A program made the translations under genes and the position numbers. The notes beneath the pieces were generated by a model that was given only the letters and a program-made list of their open reading frames with translations, did no database searches and was not told the origin of the DNA. Shown piece after piece: positions 25,450 to 36,488 of a stretch of 64,000 nucleotides of DNA. The stretch covers positions 1 through 64,000 of the forward strand of contig NW_014013623.1 of NCBI RefSeq assembly GCF_000611645.1, in the 5' to 3' direction. Source of the stretch: Monoraphidium neglectum. Its lineage: Eukaryota; Chlorophyta; Chlorophyceae; Sphaeropleales; Selenastraceae. The number at the start of each line of letters is the position of its first letter. The stretch's first letter is position 1.

Positions 25450-28400
25450 ATGGCGATCCAGCGTATCGCCAGCCAGCAACAGCTCACTCCGGCACAGTGG
25501 GGACAAGTGGTGATAATTGCAGGTATGCAATGCTCCCAAACGCTGCGCTTCGACCCACAGCACACCGAGCCCCTGCTGACCTGTTCCCTCGTGCCGGCAC
25601 TTCCCCCTTGTCCGTGCACAAACTTGATCAAATGTGACATCAGGCATTGGAACCGTGCTCGAATGGTGAGTACCGGGCCACTTAGGGAGGGCGGGCCGAG
25701 CGTACAACCGCTCCCGCCAATCACGTTTGGGGCCCTCATGGGCGGGTGTTCCATTCCTGATGGTTTAAGTGAGGCCAGAAAGTCTGCATGTGACATGCTG
25801 TATGCTCTGCTGGGGGGCGTCAGCAGACTCAGCCTCTCGAGTCACTGGTGATGCGTCGCCTTGGGGCAAGCTCTGCCTCGAGCATGCAATACCGCCTCGC
25901 GGCCTGCACCACCGGCTGGGGCACTCATTGATACCAGTAGTTTGCAACGTAAGCGCTCTGTTTTCGTCGCTTGCAACACTGCCGCCACCCATTCGACCCC
26001 TCCGCGGCTGGCTTCGACCTGGACCAGCACGACACTGCTTGACATCTCATCTCTGTCGCCCCTCTGTCCCGCGCAGGTTTGACTTCTACACCTACACGCA
26101 GCTGAATGCCACCCTGGAGAAGGTGTTCTTCCCCACCAACAATGAGGCCGTCCAGGCTCTGTCCTTCTGGGGCGTGTACGCCGCCGGCTTCGTCGTCAGG
26201 TGCGCCGCAGGCGGTTGCGCAGCGCCTGCGTGTCTGACTTTGTGTGTCAGCCAAAGGGCCACAAAAATCTGTCAAACCATTCACTATTATGCGATTACTG
26301 CCATCCCACCCACACGTGCCACACGCTCTGCCCCTACCTGCAGGCCCATCGGCGCCCTGATTTTTGGCCACATCGGCGACACCAAGGGCCGCAACCGCTG
26401 CCTCCTCATCTCCATCTGCTGCATGGCCTTCGCCACCATCGCCATCGGCGTGCTGCCCACCTACTCTGTCGCCCCCTACGCGGCCGGCGTCGCTGCTCCT
26501 GTCCTCCTGGCGCTGTGCCGCATCCTGCAGGGCATGGCCATGGGCGGCGAATTTGGCTCCGCCGTCATCTACATCTCTGAGCTCGCCCCCAAGGACCGCC
26601 GTGGGGCGTTTGTGGCCACCCTGCAGATGAGCGTCAACATCGGGATGATGCTCGCCACCATCCTCGTGATGCTGCTGCAGAACACCCTCACCCCCGACGC
26701 GATGCTGGCCTGGGGCTGGCGCGTCCCCTTCCTCTGCGCCTTCACGACCGCGCTGCTGGGCGCCGCCCTGCGCAGCACCATGCCCGAGCCCAAGGCGTTC
26801 CTGACCGCAGCGCGGCTGGCCAAGCTGCGCGCCGAGGCTGACAGCGACGGCGACGTCGCGTCAAAGGACGCAGGCGCCCACCCCCCTTCCGCCAAGGATC
26901 TGGATATTGAGGTTGCCACCGAGGCCGGCACAACCAAGGTGCTTTGTGGGGGGTGCTGTACGCCTGCGTGCATGACACACGCATGACACACGCATGACAC
27001 ACGCATGGCACACGCATGACACACGCACACATGATTGCATGCGGCATGCACTCTCGGACGCATGCACAGGTGCATGTGGGTGCATGTGCACAACTCACAT
27101 CGGCATGTTTCTCCGGCATGCTCCCAAGCAAACCTTGCTCATGTATATGATGCCCTTTTGTCTTGCTAAACAGACCACCAGCCTTCTGCCGGTGATCACA
27201 TGCTGCACGTTTCTTTGCTGATCACATGCTGCACTTTTCTCAACCAACAACAACTGATCTCACCATCAGGGGGATGGAGAGGTTGATGGTGACGAGGGAG
27301 ACCGCAGCGGCGCCCTGGCCAAGCTGGAGGAGATCAGCGAGCGTCTGCACGGCCACAGCGACGCGAAGACGCCCATCGTGCGCCTGCTGCGCAACAACGC
27401 GCTCGGCGTGTTCCTGAACATCTGCTACATGGCGTGGTGAGCACCCCAAACTGACCGACAATCAGGCAGGACTTTTGTGGGTGCTGCTGCTTTGCGCTCT
27501 GCGGCTGAGTGACGCAGGTTTGCAGCCTGCCTCTGAGGGCCCCGGACCCGCACTCATCACGCACTGCCAACGCCAGCCGCGTCCCTGCTGCCCGCACCTG
27601 CGCTCCTCTCACCCATGCATCCCCTCTTTCCCCTTGCATCTCCCCCGCCCCAGGATCTCTGGCGCCTTCTACGTGACCGTCAGCTGGCTCGCCAAGGACC
27701 TGCGCACCTACGGCTACTCCCTCATTGTCACCCAGGGCATCCTCATCGTCTCCCTCGTCCCCAACGCCCTCGGCCTCCTCACGGGCGGCAAGCTCATCGA
27801 CGCCGGCGTCCCCGCCATCCAGCTCAACGCTGCAACCGTCGTGATTGGCACCGGCCTCGGCTTTGCTGTGTACCCCTGCGTCGGTTACTCCGTGGCGCAC
27901 GCGTGGGGCCTGGTGTCCATGTTCCAGTACATCATCGGCATTGCCATGGCCAACGTCGGCATGCCCTGCACCCGCATCTACGAGCCGCTGTCGCGCACCA
28001 CGGGGTTCTCCTTCTCCTACAATTGCGGCTACGGTGAGGGGCCGGCGCGTCGCCGGGGGTCGCGCGCAGCGAATTGCGGCGCCGCTGGCGCGCCAGCTGC
28101 GTCCAGCCAGTGGGTGCTGGGAGGGCCACACCTGGATGACCGTAGAGCCCCTTGGACTGACTCGTCTGCAGCTTGGCTTGGCACAATTGCAGGCGCCCCA
28201 TTGAACACCAAGCGGCAACCTGCGATCACCAACCCACCGTCTGTCTGCCCCTCAACCATGCACCAAACTCTTAGGTATCATTGGCGGCCTGTCGCCGCTG
28301 GCCGTCGCTGCCATCAAGGCCAACCTGCCCGGCCACGCCTTCACCTTTGCCCCTGCGATCTGGCTAGCCTGCCTGGGCGGCATCTCTATCGCCGGTGTCA

Positions 28401-28459
28401 TTGGCCTCACAATCTACCAGCCCCGCCTGGCCAAGCCCCACGTTGGCAAGATTGAGTGA
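25450..28459 (+). CDS. MFS transporter, metabolite:H+ symporter type (copy B)
   Basis: Seven exons: 25450-25522, 25644-25665, 26077-26199, 26344-26938, 27270-27436, 27654-28033, 28275-28459; about 514 residues. Same architecture as copy A: short cytoplasmic N-terminus (MAIQRIASQQQLTPAQWG), GIGTVLEWFDFYTYT, FGHIGDTKGRNRCLL, ILQGMAMGGEFGSA, a charged loop with GDGEVDGDEGDRSG, then NNALGVFLNICYMAWISGAF through TM12 and LAKPHVGKIE. Exons 1-4 have exactly the same lengths as in copy A (73, 22, 123, 595). The copies differ most in the acidic loop and in introns. The tandem arrangement points to local duplication. Substrate unknown. Confidence 0.9.
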
Positions 28460-30362
28460 TGGGGCAGCCCCTGGCAGCACAGCCACACCCCGCCCCCTAC
28501 CAGCGTTCTGTACGTCTGGTGGCTCCTATCACCTTCATCCCTTGAGATGGAGGCCGGCTCCGCTGCTCGAGGCCACTTCGGCCTGTGCCGCCTAGCCTTC
28601 TAGGGCTGAGCGGTGCCAGCCCCTGCACTTTGGCGCGCGGGCCCATGGTGACATGAGATGCCTCGCTCTGCTGCAAGCCCCTCAGCTGTTGTGGGGAGCT
28701 TGTTGCACCACTACAAACTCAACTAGCTGGCTGGCGCTGCGTACCGGTTGGCCAGCAATCGTTTCTGGGTATCTGAAGCGACGCGCACGTCGCCGCGCCT
28801 GACGTGCGCCGCTTGTTGCAAGTTGCCGTGCACCTGCTGCGCGTGCCAATGTTGCGCACATACCACCTGCGCAGAAAAAATCCTGTTTGATCAGCCCTGC
28901 CGTGCCTGCCGCCCTGCGCGCTTTTGACTGGTCGCTGACCGCGCAGTGACCTGCAGGGCGCAGTGCGCACTGTCTGCGTGTTGGTGGTCGGCGCATTTTG
29001 CAAGAGTGGCTGGATGCAGCGCTAGGTTGTTGGCCCAGCCGGAGACAGCGTGCTGTGCTGCCCCACGCGAACCCCCACGCCGGATGCGCCCCCTGTGCGC
29101 GCACATGGCACAACACGATCAATCGCTTGTTCGTCCCAATCTACCCAATGACGCCTCTCATTATGCGGAGCTGTGCGCACGTGAAAGCACTCCTTTGTTT
29201 TGTCACTGTGCACGTCATCGCCGAGGAAATGCGGACCTGCTTTTGAAGGGCTGCCATGCATTCGCTGCGCTGACACAATGCCCGCGTGCTCGCGCGCCTG
29301 CCAAGCGCGCATCAAAACCAGTTAATAATGTTGATAGAGTTTTCCCTGGCCTATGCATTGCCATCCCTTCGGAGCTGGCACGGCGGCGCGCGATGGGGTG
29401 AGGACTTGCCATTGTGCCGGACTGTGATGACCCGCTGCTTCGCGACCGTCATCACTTTGCATCCGCTCGTCTTGTGAAGGATCTGCAGTCCTAAAGTGGG
29501 ACCTGAAATTTTGCTTCAGAGGTGCCAGCTGCAGGCACACGGCCTGCTGGCCTGGGCCATGTATTCTCAAACCTGAACAGTGGCACCTTTACCACGCACT
29601 CGTTACATTAGCAAGCGCCAGCTTTTTCCACCCCCTTGATCTCAATGTGTAGTGTAATACAATGCCAACACTCATTATATGACAAAACATGCGCTGACCT
29701 CAGCACACCTGTACGGCCAGGTTGCAGTGAAGGGACGGGAGGGTTGGGATTTCAGTAATTGATTGGGATAAATGGGTGGGTGGTGTGCTGTCTGATCTCA
29801 CAGCCACTGTACCATGAACATGCTGGACTGAGTTGGATCTGAATGGACACCTTTCAAGAGGCGGGCAGGACGTTGCTTTTTCCAGGCAAAGCTGCTGGGG
29901 CCATCCACTTTGAGGCGGGCGGAAAGCGCATGCAAGTCAATGCTTGTGGCAAGCCGTGCGACCAACAACCCATGATTTTGTCAACTGGGCGGGGTTTTTC
30001 AATTGTCTTTGGCACAAGCACAAGCACCCTCGCTACCGCGACCCTGCCCACCTGTGCCTTGGGTGCCAGCCCGCCTTGCCCCTGGGAAGCAGGGGCTGGC
30101 AGGAAAGTCACGGTTGAAATTTGCTGCACCCTCACATCGCGACCTCTCACTTTAACATTCAAAAGCGGTGCGGCATCTGCTTGATGCTTCGCCCAGACAG
30201 GGGTTGCATAAGGCATCTGCTTGACACCCCAGACGGGGGCCGTTGCACCTGCCCGCGTGCCAGCCTGCCGGCTGCACTCTTGCGATGCTCTCTCCGTTGT
30301 CTGCCGGTTTTTTTTGTAACAGGCCTGCACTCTGCGAAAGACTCGCCCCATCTAGTACCCTT

Positions 30363-30419
<57 letters not shown>

Positions 30420-31196
30420 GCGCGCACCCTTTTCTATGCTACAAAGCAAGAGCCTTTATACAGTACCGCCTATGACGCATGGCTGGTCAGCTTCGCATTC
30501 TGCTCTGGCGACCCCGCCAACGCTCGGTGCAGGGGGCCGCGCGGCCCTTGGCTCTTCAGCATGCCTGCGCCAATACGGCTGGGTCCTGGTGATGAGGGCC
30601 CCTGGAAGGATTGCAGGGCCGCGATAACCTCCGCCATCGAGCTACTAGAAGGGTAGGATGCTTCGGGGGCATCTTTGGGTCTTTTGCCGTGCTATAGGTC
30701 AACATGACGAAAGGCAAGCGCCGCCTGAGCCAAGCGTGGGGTCGCTGCAAATGGCAGTATGAGATGCCCATCGATATTCTTCACATTACTGCAGCGTTCT
30801 TTGTTCAGATCCCCGACAACGGCTTGTACAGCTTCGAGACATCGCATGACGACAAGCACCTGAAGCCACGCAGCCGGCCCAAACGGCGACCACTAAATTT
30901 TCGCCGCACTCATCCGTTGCGCTGCTTGTTTCATTTGCCTGCCGACACCATCAACGTGGGTTACTACCCAGATGGGCACGGTCAGCTGGATTGCGTCAGC
31001 TTCAGCCCGCCCGCCACTCCCGGTGCCCTCAGCCAACTCTGCACTGCGCGTTCTCTGAGCATACCGTTCATATAACGCATGCCCTGCAGAGCCTGTTGCC
31101 ATTCAAAGACCACCCGGTGCTGCAGCTGACACCTCGCCGGCCCGTCCCGGACTTTCACACTTGCTTCTTGCCCTCGCGCCAACGGTAGTGACGCCG
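28460..31196. other. gene-poor region with microsatellite
   Basis: 2.7 kb. I find no supported gene. The plus-strand frame 30704-31075 (MTKGKRRLSQAWGRC...) opens with a basic leader but matches nothing known. There is an (AC)n(GC)n tract at 30364-30425 and an imperfect tandem repeat near 30165-30240, where 'GGCATCTGCTTGA' recurs. Confidence 0.4.
30364..30425 (+). repeat. (AC)n(GC)n alternating tract
   Basis: About twenty AC units pass directly into about ten GC units, an alternating purine-pyrimidine stretch of a kind able to form Z-DNA. Confidence 0.9.
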
Positions 31197-31688
31197 ATGA
31201 ATATGCAGCGCTCAACCCTTGCCCTCCTGCTGGTGGCGGGCCTACTGGTGGCAGCGGACGCTGCAGCCCCCAATGAGGTGAGCACCAAGCCGTCTGCCGC
31301 GGCGTCGACAGTGTGCGCGACAGCAGCGAACGCCTCGGAGCCCAGGCGCTCCGCTTCCGCCCAGCTCCCCACCACGCACGTCGGCGGCGCGATGAAAGCG
31401 TCCGAGCCGCAGGCTGCCGCCAAGGCAACCCCAAAGCCCTCCCCCTCCCCCGCCGCCACCGCAACGCCCCAGGGCCGCCTGCTGCTGTCCCAGGCCGCCA
31501 GCGCCGACGCCAATCCGCACGCAGCCCGAACCGAGATGACAGCGGGCCGCCGTCTGTTTCAATCCCTCCAGTCCCTCTCGTCCGCTCCGAGTCACGACCC
31601 CCCAGACTACTACCCCCACAACAGGCCCAACAACCACCCCCAGCACCACTACGGCGGCCACCTGCGCGCCTCCTGGTTTAGCGCGTGA
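31197..31688 (+). CDS. small secreted His/Pro-rich protein, unknown
   Basis: Single open frame of about 163 residues. It starts MNMQRSTLALLLVAGLLVAA then DAAAP, a good signal peptide with likely cleavage after ADA. The mature part is Ala/Ser/Pro-rich with scattered Arg and ends in a His/Asn/Pro-rich segment (PPDYYPHNRPNNHPQHHYGG). No domain recognised. A cell-wall or periplasmic role is a guess from composition. A strong donor-like site (AATGAG/GTGAGC at 31277) lies in the frame, so the real transcript may be spliced and differ from this reading. Confidence 0.45.
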   Translation: MNMQRSTLALLLVAGLLVAADAAAPNEVSTKPSAAASTVCATAANASEPRRSASAQLPTTHVGGAMKASEPQAAAKATPKPSPSPAATATPQGRLLLSQAASADANPHAARTEMTAGRRLFQSLQSLSSAPSHDPPDYYPHNRPNNHPQHHYGGHLRASWFSA

Positions 31689-34029
31689 GTGCGCTGCAGC
31701 GCTTGCAAGGGCAGACCGGCACGAGGGGGCCTGAGACCTGGGCTTTGCGCTCGTCGCAGCCGTCTGCCATTTGCTTATAGCAGGAATTTCAACAAGGTTT
31801 GCTGTGAGACACTCCAATCTTCGTTGCTGCGAGCGGGATATCCTGTTTCCGTACTTTGGCACCCTGCAACCAACCGTGAGCCAAGGGCAGCCATGCATCT
31901 TGGGCCGCACGCAATATGTGCGCAATTCCAGCATGTGCTGAACTTCGTGAGTGAGCGTGCTGCAGGCAATGCAGGGCCGGGGCAAACATTGAGGCTTGCC
32001 CACCCCCTTGCGCGCCAATCCACACTTTTCGCTGTTGTAGCGAGCTGCCACAGTCAAGTCACCCCCTTTGAGGACGTGTACAACAGGCACACCAGCAACG
32101 CCTTGCTGAGGTTTTGTCACGCGCAACGAGCTCCGAGTGCGCAGCCAGCTCCGAGTGCATGCCTGGCTTCCGGCCAGCTTCCAGAAGGCGGCTGGGCGGC
32201 AGCCAGGGGGCCACAATCGCTTGCATTTGGTCGACCGCAGGCATTGCCGCCGCGGTCTTCTAGCTTCCTCGTCGGCTCTGTGTTTCGACCAGTGGCGCGG
32301 CCCCTGCATGGGCCGCGCACGGGCCCACTGTAAGATCTGCACCCTAGAGGACACTATCTGGAGGCCCCTGGCAGCTGTTGGTCGGCAGATGCCAGCACGA
32401 ATAGACCCCCTCGCACAGCGCAAGTGGTAGATGAGCGCCAAGCAAGCAGGAAGCAAGCCAGAAGCAGCAGGGTAAGCCATCGCAATCGCGGCTCAGCCCC
32501 TGCTGGCTTCGTCTCAAGCTACCTAGCTTTGGAGCTGTGTGGACATTATGGCGAGGGACCGCACACATCACATGGGCTGGCGCCAAGCGGCGTGTAGTAG
32601 TGAGAACCCACCCCGGACGGCGGGGTCAGAGGTGCCTCCCTGCACGCCCCACCCCATCGTCGTCGTGGGGCAGCGGCAACCCTCATACTGTAGCGTGATC
32701 CTTGCATCTTTGGTACCTGATTCAAGCGCCGTGTTTGTGCGTTCTGGATTGCTTGGTTTCCTCCCATTTGTGACCTAAGCACCTCCACAGCGCGTGGCAT
32801 GCGCACCCGCCCTGTGTTGGTGCTGGGGGGGTGTGCGTGATTGCAGTGGCCAGTTCCGCCCGGAGCCAGTTGTGCACCAGCCCCCATTGTGCACGACAAT
32901 TTCGCAATGCTGTTTCATGATCTTCCATCGTAGCCACGGGTTGGCTGCAACCCACCTGTTCCTATTGTGCCTTTCTGTTGGCTCCAACAGCGCCTCACGG
33001 CGCAGGGATGTGACACAACCACGTCAAAGTTGGCAGCATGGTTGATTTGCAGAATTCTAGAGTGCTGAAAACATAAATGGATGTGCGAGCTCATCAGGGG
33101 GGTTTTGTCAGGCGGATGATCACCCGCCTGCCACTTGTGGTCAGTCACTGCGGGGAGAATCGAAATACCCCCCCCCCCTGGAAATACCACCACCCCTCAC
33201 CCACCCCGGTGGATCGCTGAGTTGAGAATTACCGGCGCGCTTTGCCCCTGTCAATCAACCAATGTTGTATATTTTTCGGCATACTGGCGTGTTGAGCTGT
33301 TTCGACCGCAACCTGAAGTTGCAGGCCCACCAGTGCCGCGGCAGCCAGCGAGTGTCAGTGGGCAGCAAGTCGGGCGGCGTAGATGCAGCGTGTGGCTCCA
33401 TACGTCCCACAAGCTGACTTCAGAGACTATGCCATCGATCAATATTGTCCACCAGAACCTGCCCTCGAATCACAACGACCCACGCAAAGATCCGCGACCC
33501 CCATGTACACCGTATCTCAGTCTGTGGTGGGCGGAGCGCTGGGCCTAACGGTGGTAATCAGCGATACTCGTATTTTACAGTGTACCTCGAGATACAGCAA
33601 TCACAAACGTGCAGCATTGCGGGTGCCGAAGCAGCTAGTAACCTCAGCACCCACGTGATGGCGGAGCCGGGACCAACCCCAGGCCAACCCAAAGTCCAAG
33701 CAGCTGGTCGACCACCTGCCAGCTGCCGCACCCGCTCCGCCACCTGCCCCAAAACGTGTACAATCACATACATGCCAATAGCACACACCCCTGTCCACGA
33801 CTGCAGCCCCGCGCCTGCCCAGCTGCTCTGCTCGTCACCCCGTAGCGTGTTAAAACCAGGTTGAAGCGACAGTGCGCGCACCTGTCGGACTCCAAGCTCG
33901 CACAACGGCCACCTGAGTCCCGTGTGCATGGCGCAACTTCCAGTGTACGCGTCAGACAGAGGCTGTGATAATGAGCAGAGCGCAGCTACACACCCGCCTT
34001 GCAGCGGGCACCACTAGCCAGCAGTGACG
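31689..34029. other. intergenic, no gene supported
   Basis: 2.3 kb between the small secreted protein and the CYB5D1 stop. Minus-strand TGTAA at 33575-33579 could end the CYB5D1 transcript. Open frames on both strands, including a long minus frame at 31242-32480, show no motif and no consistent codon bias. Confidence 0.4.
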
Positions 34030-34623
34030 TCACGCTGACGTCAGGTCGTCGTTCCAGTAGACGTGCAGCACTGGCACTGCGTCGTCGCCCGGCAGCCCGG
34101 CAGCCTCGTAGGCCGCGCGCGTGTCGGGGATGCCGTTGGCCTCCAGGCTCTTGTTCAAGTCCAGCTCCACAAAATCCAGCGGGGCGCCCGCGCCGCCGCT
34201 GCTCCGGCGCGCCTGAGGGAGCACACGCGGGTGGGCACCGGCCGAGGCGCGCGTATCTCTCTGAGTGGAGCCAAAGCTGAGCGGTGTTCATCGCCGCTGC
34301 GGCGTCAAAGCTAGCCGCCACTGTCAGCCGCGCCACCCCTCCGCATCCCAATCTCAAACAGCGGCAGGAGAGCAGCGGGCGTCAGAGGAACACGCGTACC
34401 AGCGCCTTCCACGTGTAGGAGGCTGCGTGTGAGTTGACTGCAAGGTAGCGCTGCTGCACCTCCGCCACGGTCTCTTCCCCAGGCACCTCCAGGATGTCCT
34501 CCTGCCCCGTCAGCACGTTTCTGATCCGCACCAGCCGCGTCGCTGCGCTCAGCGCGCCCACCTGAGCTAGTTGAATTGTGTGTGCGTGTGTGTGTGTGTG
34601 TGTGAGTGTGTGCGCGCACGCAC

Positions 34624-34690
<67 letters not shown>

Positions 34691-34782
34691 TGCGTACATG
34701 TGTGTGCGTGTGTGCACGTGCGTGCGCGTGTGTGTGCGCGCATTTGCGTGTGCGCATGCCTGCGTGTGCGTTTGCGGTGTGG

Positions 34783-34821
<39 letters not shown>

Positions 34822-36103
34822 GAGAGGGTGGCGTGTGTCCGCGCAGGCATCTGAAGCACAATGTGTGCATGCAGGTACGGCTTGCATCCCTGTGCAGAGC
34901 AACTGGGTCAGCAAGACGGTCATTGCGTGGGCTAGCAAAAGGCGCGCTGCCTGCTTGTGCGTGCACAACTAACCCGAGGCAAACGGCAGCGATGAAAACC
35001 AACCTGGTATGTGGTGTCTTGCCACCATGGAGGCCGGCCGCCGCAGTCAATCCCGGTGATCGGCCACATGGGGGACACGTGTACAAACTCACCCTGCGTG
35101 GCCGCGCACGGCATCGCGGGGCCATCACGTCGTGTGGAGCGGCGTTAAGCTCGCAAGAGTTGCTGTTGACTGACCTGGTTGCAGTTGCTTGGGCCTGGGC
35201 CTGCACATTTGATGCTTCAATCAGGCTCGTGGGAAGCAGCATCACCCCTCCGCGCACAGCATGCGCCGCCAGCACACCTGGGGGCAATACGGCACCCGCA
35301 GCTGCGTCTCTGGGTGCACGTACGTCCTGATATCGCCTGATGCCGCGTCAAACCTGAATCGCATTGTCGAAGGGATTTGCAAATCGCTTGGTGTGACGGC
35401 ACTGGTGCCAGCCGTACGAAGATACGCCAGGCCTTGAATGCGTCCCGCAAGCTCGACCACACTCACAGGTGGCGCGACACCCCGGGGGCGCACCAGTGAG
35501 ATATGTCTGTGCCAGCCGCCGCAAACATGGGCTCCGCCAGCCGCCCATGGGATTCCTGAACGTCAACCAGTGGGGACCGTGACGCCCAAGCATGATTGAA
35601 TGCTGGCTGCCTGATTGCAGCCGTCTCTATGCAGCATACCCCACCTCAACAATGGCCCAAGCCAAGCGCAAGGATCAGGGCCTGGATGCGCAACACTGGA
35701 TGTGACTTTTCTATCAACCCACACTTACCTTGAGCAGTGGCGAGAGGTCATACACACCTCCCAGGAACGACACCCAGCAGTCGTCGGGGTTGTTGTGCGC
35801 CGCCACCTGCACGTGCACCCACAAGGCCTGCTGCATCAGCGTCATCCAAGTATCCATGGCTGGTGCTGAGCCCATATGTATGTTTCCGCTTGTTCTCTTA
35901 CCTCTTGGGGGGTATAGTAACGCTGGCATCCTCTGCTGCTGCTGGTCCCTGCGGCAGCCTTTGGGTGCAGCAGCGCAGCGCAGCTTTGTGCAGCAGCTTT
36001 GTGCAGCAGCTTCAAGAGCGACGACTGAAGCCCAACGCATCTTCAGCTAGCATCAATGTACCTAAACACGCGCTAAACTTGGCCGTACCTCGTCTCCGCC
36101 CAT
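34030..36103 (-). CDS. CYB5D1: cytochrome b5 domain-containing protein 1 (ciliary)
   Basis: Seven exons in transcript order, 36103-36089, 35806-35729, 35555-35494, 35353-35278, 35093-35004, 34561-34400, 34212-34030, encode about 221 residues (human CYB5D1 is 228). The cytochrome b5-like part is [20 protein letters not shown] followed by [12 protein letters not shown]. Then come [41 protein letters not shown], and the terminal [13 protein letters not shown], which matches the family end (YFNDDLTEL). The HPGG heme loop of classic b5 is absent; His34 (ESHGR) and His51 (DISHW) are the only likely ligands. CYB5D1 is a radial-spoke/axonemal protein in ciliates and green algae, linked to redox control of beating. 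The first exon codes only MGGDE. A long (TG)n tract fills the intron before the sixth exon. Confidence 0.92.
34577..34820 (+). repeat. long (TG)n-rich tract in CYB5D1 intron
   Basis: About 240 bases of TG repeats with CG interruptions on the plus strand (CA on the transcript). It ends within about 15 bases of the acceptor at 34562. Confidence 0.95.
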
Positions 36104-36488
36104 GATGTCGACGTACAGGACGTGCGACCACTGGTCTTGGCAATCGCGAATGGCAAACCCGACACGAAACAGATCAAATAAGTCAAGCTTATACAAAAAA
36201 GCAAGGGTGGATCATGATAATCATGTTCGCCACTGCGGGTGCCCCGCAGGGTCCTGGGGACGGATGGGTGCGGGGGAGGAGAGGGCGGTTACCAGCCAGG
36301 CTGTCTTCACGTCCGTTGCGGGTGCGTGGTAATCAAACAGATTAAAAAGCGTAGATGTCCGTATTGAAGGCTGCCTTCATCCTTGAAGCGATTCTCAGCT
36401 CCAATACATCGATCAGCTGTTGCCACGGCCGGCCACCAACGCGCTCCGCGCTTTCGATTCACCACACCCTGTACTCATAGCTGTGAAA
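36104..36488. promoter_or_regulatory. divergent region, CYB5D1 / surface protein
   Basis: 385 bases between two divergent ATGs. An AT-rich patch at 36165-36230 includes a near-palindrome (CATGATAATCATG). Probably both promoters. Confidence 0.45.

Noticed and set aside
30704..31075. Open frame MTKGKRRLSQAWGRC... as a gene
   Set aside because: No similarity, no clear splice or promoter context, and composition is like neighbouring noncoding frames.
34578..34854. Plus-strand Cys/Val and Arg/Ala repeats as a cysteine-rich protein
   Set aside because: They are translations of the (TG)n microsatellite in a CYB5D1 intron.
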